Shown: positions 1-5,136 of the stretch, in pieces
How the letters are laid out: each line of letters begins with the position of its first letter
Position numbering within the stretch: position 1 is the first letter of the stretch
Assembly (NCBI GenBank): GCA_035378955.1
Contig: DAOSUS010000121.1
Location: 1 to 5,136, forward strand
Origin: Candidatus Hydrogenedens sp.
Lineage (GTDB): Bacteria; Hydrogenedentota; Hydrogenedentia; Hydrogenedentales; Hydrogenedentaceae
Reading direction: 5' to 3'
DNA: 5,136 nt
Position numbers and translations under genes: made by a program
Notes under the pieces: model-generated
The model's input: the letters and a program-made list of their open reading frames with translations, nothing else
Databases searched by the model: none
What the model was told of the DNA's origin: nothing

Positions 1-143
1 AGTATAGTTGTTTTACCTGAACCCGACGGACCCAGTAAAGCGAGTAATTCACCTCGTTGTATTGAAAAACTTACATCGTCTACCGCCAGAAAGGAGCCAA
101 ACTTTTTGGAAACATGTATAAGTTCAATGCTCATTGTATCCAT
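1..143 (-). CDS. cysA: Sulfate/thiosulfate ABC transporter ATP-binding subunit CysA, N-terminal fragment
   Basis: This is the cytoplasmic ATPase that powers sulfate/thiosulfate import by binding CysT and CysW. Only 47 codons are in the window; the gene runs off the left edge. The visible part is a classic ABC ATPase start: a first beta strand (IELIHVSKKFG), a VDDVSFSI segment, then the Walker A loop GPSGSGKTT at residues 38-46. Q-loop, signature and Walker B lie outside. Assignment to CysA rests on the sbp-cysTW genes directly upstream and on the MSIE...KKFG start, which resembles E. coli CysA. Two in-frame starts exist. ATG at 143 overlaps the cysW stop by 1 nt (TAATG), with GGAG 4 nt upstream at 151-148. 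ATG at 134 (MSIE) matches the E. coli N-terminus but has only a weak GGA site. The choice is open; the longer form is given here. Translational coupling to cysW is likely. Confidence 0.92.
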   Translation of the reverse strand, partial: MDTMSIELIHVSKKFGSFLAVDDVSFSIQRGELLALLGPSGSGKTTI

Positions 144-991
144 TAATCTCCATATCTACTTCCTTTTCTATACTTGATTAACGGGTCCTTGCTTTCAATC
201 CACTTTCTCAAAATCATAGTTATAATCCCGATAAAACAAAGCAGGCTTGCAACACAAAATGCACCCGTTAAATTATATTCGTTATATAAAATTTCAACCT
301 CTAATGGCACTGTTATTGTCTTCCCTCGAATATGCCCGGACACCACTGAAACTGCACCAAATTCACCTATCGAACGAGCAGAACACAAGATTATCCCATA
401 AAACAGAGCCCAGCGGATATTTGGTAAGGTAATTTTAAATAATATTTGTAGCCCATTTGCACCCAACATCCTGCCAGCTTCTTCCATCTCTTGTCCCTGT
501 TCCTCCATTATTGGGATAAGTTCCCTCGCTACAAACGGAAAAGTCACAAAAAGTGTGGCAAGAACCATTCCCGGAAAGGCAAATATAATTTGAATATTCC
601 ATTTCTCCACTATTCCACCTAATAAGCCATTTACGGAAAATAACAAGACAAATATAGTTCCTGCTACAACAGGGGAAACAGTAAAAGGTAAATCTAAAAA
701 AGTAAGAAGTAGTTTCTTCCCTCGAAATGTGTATCTGGTAATATACCATGCACAGGCTATACCAAAGAGGGTGTTTAAAGGCAATACGATGAGCAATATT
801 TTTAAGGTTAATAAAATAGATTCAATAGTTTCTTTACGGGTAATATTGCCTGCATATATAGAAATGCCCTGACTAAATGCGTTGAAAAAGACTACAAACA
901 GAGGTATAACAAGAAATAGAAGGAGAAAACACATAGCAACTATGATAAGAAATAAATGAAAACATAACACGAAAATTCTTTTAAGGCGCAT
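143..991 (-). CDS. cysW: Sulfate/thiosulfate ABC transporter permease CysW
   Basis: This is one of the two inner-membrane permease subunits forming the sulfate channel with CysT. The 282-aa length is close to E. coli CysW (about 290 aa). About six hydrophobic segments are visible, at roughly residues 8-37, 60-84, 95-119, 137-157, 192-212 and 243-262. The EAA loop that docks onto the ATPase lies at about 171-193 (EAGRMLGANG...ITLPNI). The following SARSIGEFGAVSVVSGHIRG stretch (204-223) is characteristic of CysW and separates it from CysT. The start ATG at 991 lies 3 nt after the cysT stop; an AGGGA at 1007-1003, inside the cysT end, is 11 nt upstream, so initiation probably relies on coupling. 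Its stop overlaps the cysA start by 1 nt. No frameshift or missing motif is seen. Confidence 0.95.
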   Translation of the reverse strand: MRLKRIFVLCFHLFLIIVAMCFLLLFLVIPLFVVFFNAFSQGISIYAGNITRKETIESILLTLKILLIVLPLNTLFGIACAWYITRYTFRGKKLLLTFLDLPFTVSPVVAGTIFVLLFSVNGLLGGIVEKWNIQIIFAFPGMVLATLFVTFPFVARELIPIMEEQGQEMEEAGRMLGANGLQILFKITLPNIRWALFYGIILCSARSIGEFGAVSVVSGHIRGKTITVPLEVEILYNEYNLTGAFCVASLLCFIGIITMILRKWIESKDPLIKYRKGSRYGD

Positions 992-994
992 AAT

Positions 995-1831
995 TTATAT
1001 AATCCCTGAGTAGCGTTTATTCCAGAATTGAATAAAGTTCAAGCATAAAAGTAATAGAAAAGAAACAGTTAAAAGAAATACAGCAATGGAAGCAGAACCA
1101 TAATAATCATATTCCTCCAATCGCATTACTATCAATAATGGGGCTATTTCTGTTTTTAATGGCTGGTTTCCTGCAATAAAGATAACGGAACCATACTCTC
1201 CCATAGCACGTGCAAAACTTAATGTAAAGCCCGTTAGCAATGAAGGGAGGATTGTCGGAAAGATAATTTTATGGAATATTTTCATGCGAGAAGCACCTAA
1301 ACAACGTGCTGATTCTTCTACTTCAGGGTCTAAGTCTCTCAGTACAGGCTCGATTGTTCTAACTGCAAAAGGGAAACTTACAAAAATCATTGCAATTGTA
1401 ATACCGATAGGGGTAAAAACAACCTTAAATCCATTTGCCTCTAATAATGAACCTATCCAGCCTCGAGGACCATATAACCATGTTAATGAAATTCCCGCTA
1501 CTGCTGTCGGTAAAGCAAATGGCAAATCAATCAATGCATCCCAGAAACCCTTAAAAGGGATTTTATATCTAACAATAACCCATGCAACAAGAAAACCGAA
1601 CAATGAATTAATACAGGCAGATATTAAAGATAAACCAAAGGACACCTGATATGCTTTTATTGCCCTTAATGAAAAAACAGCAGAAATAAAGTCATTTAAA
1701 GAGCCACTAAAAACTTTGATATATAGTGTGGATAATGGAAGAAGAACAATTAGACTTAAATATAACCATGTTATGCCTAATGAAAGACCATATCCTGGCA
1801 AAACCGCTTTCTTCTTTAATATACTTCTCAT
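995..1831 (-). CDS. cysT: Sulfate/thiosulfate ABC transporter permease CysT (CysU)
   Basis: This is the second inner-membrane permease subunit of the sulfate importer. At 278 aa it is essentially the same length as E. coli CysU/CysT (277 aa). It has a short basic N-terminus (RSILKKK) followed by about six membrane segments (roughly 18-40, 62-88, 101-121, 139-160, 192-212, 247-268). The EAA loop at about 172-194 (EESARCLGAS...IIFPTI) contacts CysA. The RAMGEYGSVIFIAGN motif (208-222) is typical of CysT, as opposed to the GEFGAVSVVSGHIRG of CysW. The start ATG at 1831 follows the sbp stop after only 3 nt; upstream there is just a weak AGAAAGA-like purine tract and no good Shine-Dalgarno, so translation is probably coupled to sbp. 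Transcription would come from the sigma-54 promoter ahead of sbp. The gene looks intact. Confidence 0.95.
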   Translation of the reverse strand: MRSILKKKAVLPGYGLSLGITWLYLSLIVLLPLSTLYIKVFSGSLNDFISAVFSLRAIKAYQVSFGLSLISACINSLFGFLVAWVIVRYKIPFKGFWDALIDLPFALPTAVAGISLTWLYGPRGWIGSLLEANGFKVVFTPIGITIAMIFVSFPFAVRTIEPVLRDLDPEVEESARCLGASRMKIFHKIIFPTILPSLLTGFTLSFARAMGEYGSVIFIAGNQPLKTEIAPLLIVMRLEEYDYYGSASIAVFLLTVSFLLLLCLNFIQFWNKRYSGII

Positions 1832-1834
1832 TTT

Positions 1835-2833
1835 TTATTTTCTTTCTAACATAATTTGGTCAAATATACCCCCATCTGAAAAGTGAATTTTATGTGCTTC
1901 TTCCCATCCACCGGGATATAATTCTTCAAGACGAAATAGATTAACATTCAAGAATTGGTTTCGATGTTTTTCAAATACAGCAGTATTGCTGCAACGATAG
2001 TAGTGCTTTACAATTATATTTTGTGCCTCATCCGAATAAAGAAATTCAAGATATTTACGAGCAATATCTTTTGTATTATGTTTTTCTACATATTTGTCTA
2101 TTATAGCGACAGGAGGTTCTGCCAAAATACTTTCTCCGGGAGATATAACTTCAAGACTATTCTGTGTCTCCTGAATAGCAAGAAATGCCTCATTTTCCCA
2201 ACTTAAAAGAACATCTCCAATACCTTGAAGAAAGGTATTGGTTGAACCTCTTGCTCCTGTATCCAATACAGGGACATTTTTGTATACTTTCTTTACAAAT
2301 TCGCGTGCTTGTTCGATACCTCCCTTGCGAAATGCATATCCCCAACATGCTAAATAACACCAGCGAGCACCTCCTGATGTTTTAGGATTGGGTGTAATTA
2401 CCTGTACATCAGGACGGATTAAATCATCCCATGTTTTAATATTTTTAGGATTTCCTTTGCGAACGAGAAAAACAATGGTTGAAGTGTATGGACAACTATT
2501 ATTAGGAAACTGTTTTTGCCAATTCTGAGATAAAAGTCCTCTCATTTTTACAATCATATCTATATCATAGGCTAATGCTAAAGTAACGACATCTGCCTCT
2601 AATCCTTCCATTACAGAACGGGCTTGTTTTCCAGAACCACCATGAGACATTTTTATGTTTAAATCAAGCCCTTGTTCTTTTTTACATTTTTCAATAAAAA
2701 CTTTATTAATTTCTTTATATAATTCCCGTGTTGGGTCATAAGAAACATTCAAAAGTTCTATTGTTTCACTGAAACAATATCCGATAAAGACATTAATTAT
2801 TATTAAATAAAAAAAAGAAACCCTTTTAAACAT
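1835..2833 (-). CDS. sbp: Periplasmic sulfate-binding protein (Sbp/CysP family)
   Basis: This is the solute-binding protein that captures sulfate (possibly thiosulfate) in the periplasm and delivers it to CysTW. It is 332 aa, close to E. coli Sbp (329). Residues 1-22 form a signal peptide: basic MFKR, a hydrophobic core, then a probable cleavage after Cys-Phe-Ser22. The mature protein keeps the family motifs in order: LLNVSYDPTREL (27-38), SHGGSGKQ (63-70), ADVVTLALAYD (80-90), YTSTIVFLVRKGNP (116-129), TPNPKTSGGARW (147-158), DTGARGSTNTF (191-201) and WENEA (212-216). SYDP, SHGGSG, SGGAR, GARGS and WENE correspond to segments that contact sulfate in enterobacterial Sbp. The close match to Sbp makes a molybdate or phosphate binder unlikely; Sbp and CysP cannot be separated firmly. 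It is the first gene of the operon, with AGGAGT at 2844-2839 supporting the start. Confidence 0.96.
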   Translation of the reverse strand: MFKRVSFFYLIIINVFIGYCFSETIELLNVSYDPTRELYKEINKVFIEKCKKEQGLDLNIKMSHGGSGKQARSVMEGLEADVVTLALAYDIDMIVKMRGLLSQNWQKQFPNNSCPYTSTIVFLVRKGNPKNIKTWDDLIRPDVQVITPNPKTSGGARWCYLACWGYAFRKGGIEQAREFVKKVYKNVPVLDTGARGSTNTFLQGIGDVLLSWENEAFLAIQETQNSLEVISPGESILAEPPVAIIDKYVEKHNTKDIARKYLEFLYSDEAQNIIVKHYYRCSNTAVFEKHRNQFLNVNLFRLEELYPGGWEEAHKIHFSDGGIFDQIMLERK

Positions 2834-2838
2834 ATAAT

Positions 2839-2844
2839 ACTCCT
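2839..2844 (-). promoter_or_regulatory. Shine-Dalgarno site of sbp
   Basis: AGGAGT on the minus strand, with its GGAG core 6 nt before the ATG at 2833. It is the strongest ribosome site in the importer operon and fixes the sbp start. The downstream genes cysT and cysW have poor or badly spaced sites, which fits an operon translated largely from this entry point with coupling. Confidence 0.85.
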
Positions 2845-2863
2845 GAATTTATGTTATAGAGAG

Positions 2864-2879
2864 AGCAAAAAAAGTGCCA
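2864..2879 (-). promoter_or_regulatory. Sigma-54 (RpoN) promoter, -24/-12 type, of the sbp-cysTWA operon
   Basis: On the minus strand the sequence reads TGGCAC, then five T, then TTGCT. This matches every position of the core consensus TGGCAC-N5-TTGCW, with the invariant GG and GC dinucleotides separated by exactly 10 nt. The -24 element is 2879-2874 and the -12 element 2868-2864. With the C at 2865 taken as -12, transcription would start near 2853, giving a leader of about 20 nt that contains the sbp Shine-Dalgarno. In this AT-rich region such a match is unlikely by chance, and a sigma-54 activator gene lies divergently about 140 bp away. Promoter activity itself is inferred. Confidence 0.9.
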
Positions 2880-2928
2880 TTATTAATAGAGATATATTTT
2901 ATTATACAAATTATTGTTAAATAAAAAC

Positions 2929-2957
2929 TTGCGAAATATGAAATATTTAGTTATATT
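2929..2957 (+). promoter_or_regulatory. Possible sigma-70-type promoter of the enhancer-binding protein gene
   Basis: TTGCGA (2929-2934), a 17-nt spacer, then TATATT (2952-2957), reading toward the regulator gene. The spacer length is ideal and the -10 hexamer is the same as in the promoter candidate upstream of the chemotaxis receptor. Predicted transcription start is near 2964, giving a leader of about 55 nt. The region is almost all A/T, so other -10-like hexamers are abundant and this assignment is moderate. An inverted repeat (2934-2948) fills the spacer, which would allow autoregulation if it is an operator. Confidence 0.45.
2934..2948. repeat. Inverted repeat AAATAT-GAA-ATATTT in the divergent regulatory region
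   Basis: A perfect 6-bp inverted repeat with a 3-bp centre. It also holds a tandem GAAATAT GAAATAT (2933-2946), and a further GAAATAT sits at 2975-2981. The dyad centre is about 62 bp upstream of the sigma-54 -24 element, a position from which an enhancer-binding protein could act by DNA looping. It is a candidate activator site only; such short A/T palindromes also arise by chance in DNA of this composition. Confidence 0.3.
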
Positions 2958-3006
2958 ATATAAAATAAAATACTGAAATATATAGTAAAAATAATTACCA
3001 AATATA

Positions 3007-3011
3007 AAGGA
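3007..3011 (+). promoter_or_regulatory. Shine-Dalgarno deciding the start of the enhancer-binding protein
   Basis: AAGGA ends 7 nt before the ATG at 3019 but only 1 nt before the upstream in-frame ATG at 3013. The normal spacing therefore selects 3019, so the protein starts MDKDTLIT rather than MKMDKDTLIT. The difference is two residues. Confidence 0.7.
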
Positions 3012-3018
3012 AATGAAA

Positions 3019-4575
3019 ATGGATAAAGACACATTAATTACTATCTGGAAAGAGGTAGCAAAACATAACCGAATAGAGCATTTTTTGTTGGAAATTTTAC
3101 CCGAAATAAAAAAAGAAATAGTATTACTGGAAAGCATAGATATTTTAGTTATAAATAAACAATTAAAAATTCTGGAACTTATAACAACACCTCAAACTAT
3201 AAAAATAAATAAGAATAATCATATTATTTTAACAGAAGATATGATTAAACAATTACAGAAATTTTCCAGTGAAAAATCGGTTTTACAGTGCACCTCAAAT
3301 TTGTTTCCTGCTTATCTAACAAATATTATTTCATCTTTTTATGAACATGAATATTTATCTTATATTTTTTTAACCCCATTAGAAATTGATAAAAGTATAG
3401 AAGGGATACTTGTAGGTATAATAAAAAAGGATACACTGGTTCCTGAAAGAATAAAGGATGTATTAAAGACACTTCAAAAACCTTTTTCTGTGGCTTTGGC
3501 AAACCATATTCGAATTTTAGAAATGGAAACATTAAAGAAAGCCGAAGAAGCAGAAAAAATAAGTTTGTTACGGAAATTGGGGAGAGAATCGTTTGATGAA
3601 CGAATTATAGGGGAGAATACAGGGCTAAAATATGTTATGGAGCGGGTCAGATTAGTAGCGACTTCAGACCTACCTGTATTAATTTTAGGAGAAACAGGAA
3701 CAGGAAAAGAATTAATTGCTCGTGCATTGCATAAAAATTCAAACAGGTCACAGGGACCTATAATTCGCGTGAATTGTGGTGCTATTCCACCGGAATTGAT
3801 AGATTCACAGTTATTTGGTCATGAAAAAGGCTCTTTCACAGGTGCTATTGAAAAACATATAGGTTGGTTTGAGAGAGCTGATGGAGGCACTTTATTTTTA
3901 GATGAAATAGGGGAGTTACCTTTACATGCACAGGTTCGATTACTTCGGATTTTGCAGGATGGTTGGTTTGAAAGGGTAGGAGGGAAAGAGCCTATTCATG
4001 TGGATGTGCGTCTTGTTACTGCAACAAATTCTGACCTTGCTCAATTGGTGATTGAGAAGAAATTTCGTGAAGATTTGTTTTACCGAATATCAACATTCCC
4101 TATTATATTACCACCATTAAGAGAAAGAAAGGAAGATATTCCTGAAATGGCAAGATATTTTGCGGAAAAATCGGCACAACGGTTTAGTTTGCCTGTGGTT
4201 TATCCCACAGAAACGGATATAGAACTGCTTTGTCAATATTCCTGGCCTGGTAATGTTCGTGAACTTGCATCTGTAATTGACCGTTCCGCTATTCTGGGAA
4301 ATGGTAAGAAATTAGAAATAGCTCATGCTTTAGGTTTATCCAATACAAAACAAAATATATTTATACAAAATAGTAAAGAAAGACCTGAAGAAATCATTAG
4401 TTTAGATGAGTATAATAAAAGATATATCGAATATGTTTTATCAAGAACAAATGGGAAAATTGATGGGAAAGGAGGATGTGCAGAACTTTTGGGAATAAAT
4501 CCTAATACTTTGAGGGCAAGAATGAGAAAATTAGGTATTGATTATAAATATTTTAAATATAAAAAATACAAATAA
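3019..4575 (+). CDS. Sigma-54-dependent transcriptional activator (GAF-like, AAA+, Fis HTH)
   Basis: This bacterial enhancer-binding protein uses ATP hydrolysis to open sigma-54 promoters. It has 518 aa from the preferred ATG at 3019 (520 from 3013). Residues about 20-165 resemble a GAF sensor, ending in GILVGIIKKD and ALANHIRILE, then a helical linker to about 190. No receiver domain is visible, so a ligand rather than phosphorylation probably controls it. The AAA+ core is complete: Walker A GETGTGKE (224-231), sigma-54 contact loop GSFTGA (271-276), Walker B GTLFLDEIGE (290-299), sensor I ATN (335-337), arginine fingers in FREDLFYR (R350, R356) and sensor II WPGNVREL (409-416). A Fis-type helix-turn-helix lies at about 486-507 (ELLGINPNTLRARMRKLGI). 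GSFTGA is a mild variant of GAFTGA that keeps the key Phe-Thr. Its divergent position beside a sigma-54 promoter makes the sbp-cysTWA operon the likely target. The exact subfamily and ligand are unknown. Confidence 0.95.
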   Translation: MDKDTLITIWKEVAKHNRIEHFLLEILPEIKKEIVLLESIDILVINKQLKILELITTPQTIKINKNNHIILTEDMIKQLQKFSSEKSVLQCTSNLFPAYLTNIISSFYEHEYLSYIFLTPLEIDKSIEGILVGIIKKDTLVPERIKDVLKTLQKPFSVALANHIRILEMETLKKAEEAEKISLLRKLGRESFDERIIGENTGLKYVMERVRLVATSDLPVLILGETGTGKELIARALHKNSNRSQGPIIRVNCGAIPPELIDSQLFGHEKGSFTGAIEKHIGWFERADGGTLFLDEIGELPLHAQVRLLRILQDGWFERVGGKEPIHVDVRLVTATNSDLAQLVIEKKFREDLFYRISTFPIILPPLRERKEDIPEMARYFAEKSAQRFSLPVVYPTETDIELLCQYSWPGNVRELASVIDRSAILGNGKKLEIAHALGLSNTKQNIFIQNSKERPEEIISLDEYNKRYIEYVLSRTNGKIDGKGGCAELLGINPNTLRARMRKLGIDYKYFKYKKYK

Positions 4576-4607
4576 CAAAATATTTTAATATATTCCGCAA
4601 AAAAAAC

Positions 4608-4636
4608 TTGACAAATAAAACGAAATATATTATATT
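4608..4636 (+). promoter_or_regulatory. Sigma-70-type promoter of the chemotaxis receptor gene
   Basis: TTGACA (4608-4613), a perfect -35 hexamer, a 17-nt spacer, and TATATT (4631-4636), a 5-of-6 match to TATAAT. Predicted start of transcription is near 4643, leaving a leader of about 40 nt with a strong ribosome site. It lies 32 nt after the regulator stop codon, so the receptor is probably a separate transcription unit, although no terminator is visible in between. Confidence 0.75.
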
Positions 4637-4670
4637 TAAAAAGACAATTTAAAAATTATTAACATTAAAT

Positions 4671-4677
4671 AGGAGGT
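4671..4677 (+). promoter_or_regulatory. Strong Shine-Dalgarno of the chemotaxis receptor gene
   Basis: AGGAGGT, a full-length anti-16S match, ends 6 nt before the ATG at 4684. It is the best ribosome site in the window and fixes the start of the truncated gene. Confidence 0.88.
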
Positions 4678-4683
4678 ATAGTT

Positions 4684-5136
4684 ATGAAAAAGAGTTTAAC
4701 AATTGGAAAAAGGCTTGCGATTGGTTTCGGGTTATTAACTTTTATTTTAATCGCGGTAGGTTTGGTAGGACTTATTTCTGTCTGGCAGATTTCAAAAACC
4801 ATTAACGCTTTGACAACTCGCTCATTGCCGTTAACGGATACATACATTATAAGAGCACAATATCCGCGTGTTCTTGCGGGAGAAAGTTCTTTATTATCCA
4901 CCGAAGCAAGCAGTGAAATTCGAACCGCACAATATAAAAGATTTGAACAGGCAAAGGATGAATTTAAAAAAGCATTTGATTTGATAGAAGGTATAAAACT
5001 TACACCGGAACAAGAAAAAGCATATAAAGAATTTAAGCCCTTACATGATACATGGTGGAAAAATCATGAGACCTTTCTGGAATTTGCAAAGGAGTTTGAG
5101 AAATATGATTTAAAAAATCCGGCGGAATTACAGAGA
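4684..5136 (+). CDS. Methyl-accepting chemotaxis protein, N-terminal part (cut by window end)
   Basis: This is probably a transmembrane chemoreceptor that senses a ligand outside the inner membrane and signals to CheA/CheW. The open frame gives 151 codons with no stop before the right edge. It begins MKKSLTIGKRLAIGFG, the usual cytoplasmic start of MCPs, followed by a first membrane helix at about residues 11-33. From about 34 the sequence is charged and helical, with heptad-like stretches (YKRFEQAKDEFKKAFDLIEG, then LTPEQEKAYKEFKPLHDTWW). This resembles the four-helix-bundle MCP ligand-binding domain (4HB_MCP type). The second membrane helix, HAMP domain and signalling tip would lie beyond the window, so a histidine kinase or other HAMP protein with the same sensor is not excluded. 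It has its own promoter and a strong ribosome site. The ligand cannot be inferred. Confidence 0.82.
   Translation, partial: MKKSLTIGKRLAIGFGLLTFILIAVGLVGLISVWQISKTINALTTRSLPLTDTYIIRAQYPRVLAGESSLLSTEASSEIRTAQYKRFEQAKDEFKKAFDLIEGIKLTPEQEKAYKEFKPLHDTWWKNHETFLEFAKEFEKYDLKNPAELQR

Noticed and set aside
1160..1175. Plus-strand TGGCTGG-TTTC-CTGCA with GG-N10-GC spacing, resembling a sigma-54 promoter
   Set aside because: It lies antisense inside cysT with no plus-strand gene downstream, and it departs from consensus at several positions (CTGG for CACG, CTGC for TTGC).
1284..1649. 121-codon plus-strand open frame
   Set aside because: It is fully antisense to the well-conserved cysT gene, has no ribosome site and gives a protein without recognisable features.
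2775..2831. Possible lipobox (FIGYC) making Sbp a lipoprotein
   Set aside because: The residue before Cys20 is Tyr, which does not fit a lipobox (Gly, Ala or Ser is expected). A standard signal peptidase I site after Ser22 fits better.
2901..2929. TATAAT on the minus strand (2906-2901) as a sigma-70 promoter for sbp
   Set aside because: No acceptable -35 hexamer lies at 16-18 nt; perfect-looking -10 boxes are expected by chance in this A/T-rich stretch, and the sigma-54 site explains the operon better.
2883..3137. 84-codon minus-strand open frame across the divergent region
   Set aside because: It is a low-complexity Phe/Ile/Asn/Tyr translation of A/T-rich DNA that overlaps the activator start and the promoter region; no ribosome site.
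4148..4163. TGGCAAGATATTTTGC inside the activator gene, resembling a sigma-54 promoter
   Set aside because: The GG-to-GC spacing is 11 nt rather than 10, and it is within a coding region that simply encodes MARYFAEK.
4576..4607. Terminator between the activator and the receptor gene
   Set aside because: Only an A/T palindrome (AAAATATTTT) without a loop or a GC-rich stem is present, so no intrinsic terminator can be supported.
4665..4901. 78-codon minus-strand open frame
   Set aside because: It is antisense to the chemotaxis receptor start and its ribosome site, with no support of its own.

Overview
This window comes from an AT-rich, Gram-negative-type bacterium. Base composition is roughly one third G+C by eye, and intergenic DNA is nearly all A/T. 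The Gram-negative inference rests on a periplasmic-type sulfate-binding protein with a cleavable signal peptide. The sequence alone does not identify the phylum. There are no rRNA or tRNA genes, insertion sequences or CRISPR arrays.

Left part, minus strand, about 2833 down to 1: a compact sulfate/thiosulfate ABC importer operon in the order sbp (periplasmic binding protein), cysT, cysW, cysA. Gaps between genes are 3 nt, 3 nt and a 1-nt overlap, so the operon is almost certainly cotranscribed and probably translationally coupled. cysA is cut by the left edge just after its Walker A motif.

Centre: a 185-bp divergent intergenic region (2834-3018), followed on the plus strand by a 518-aa sigma-54-dependent enhancer-binding protein (GAF-like sensor, AAA+ domain with a GSFTGA loop, Fis-type helix-turn-helix). 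Facing the importer operon is a textbook sigma-54 promoter (TGGCAC-N5-TTGCT, GG-N10-GC) that places the start of transcription about 20 nt before sbp and just ahead of its Shine-Dalgarno. The main result of this window is therefore a self-contained regulatory unit: a divergent sigma-54 activator next to a sigma-54 promoter driving sulfate uptake. This differs from the CysB-type (LysR-family) control known in enterobacteria. The signal sensed by the GAF-like domain is unknown.

Right part, plus strand, 4576-5136: a 108-bp intergenic region with a near-consensus sigma-70-type promoter (TTGACA-N17-TATATT) and a strong AGGAGGT ribosome site. These lead into the N-terminal part of a methyl-accepting chemotaxis protein, which is cut by the right edge. 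No functional link between this receptor and sulfate transport can be shown from the sequence.
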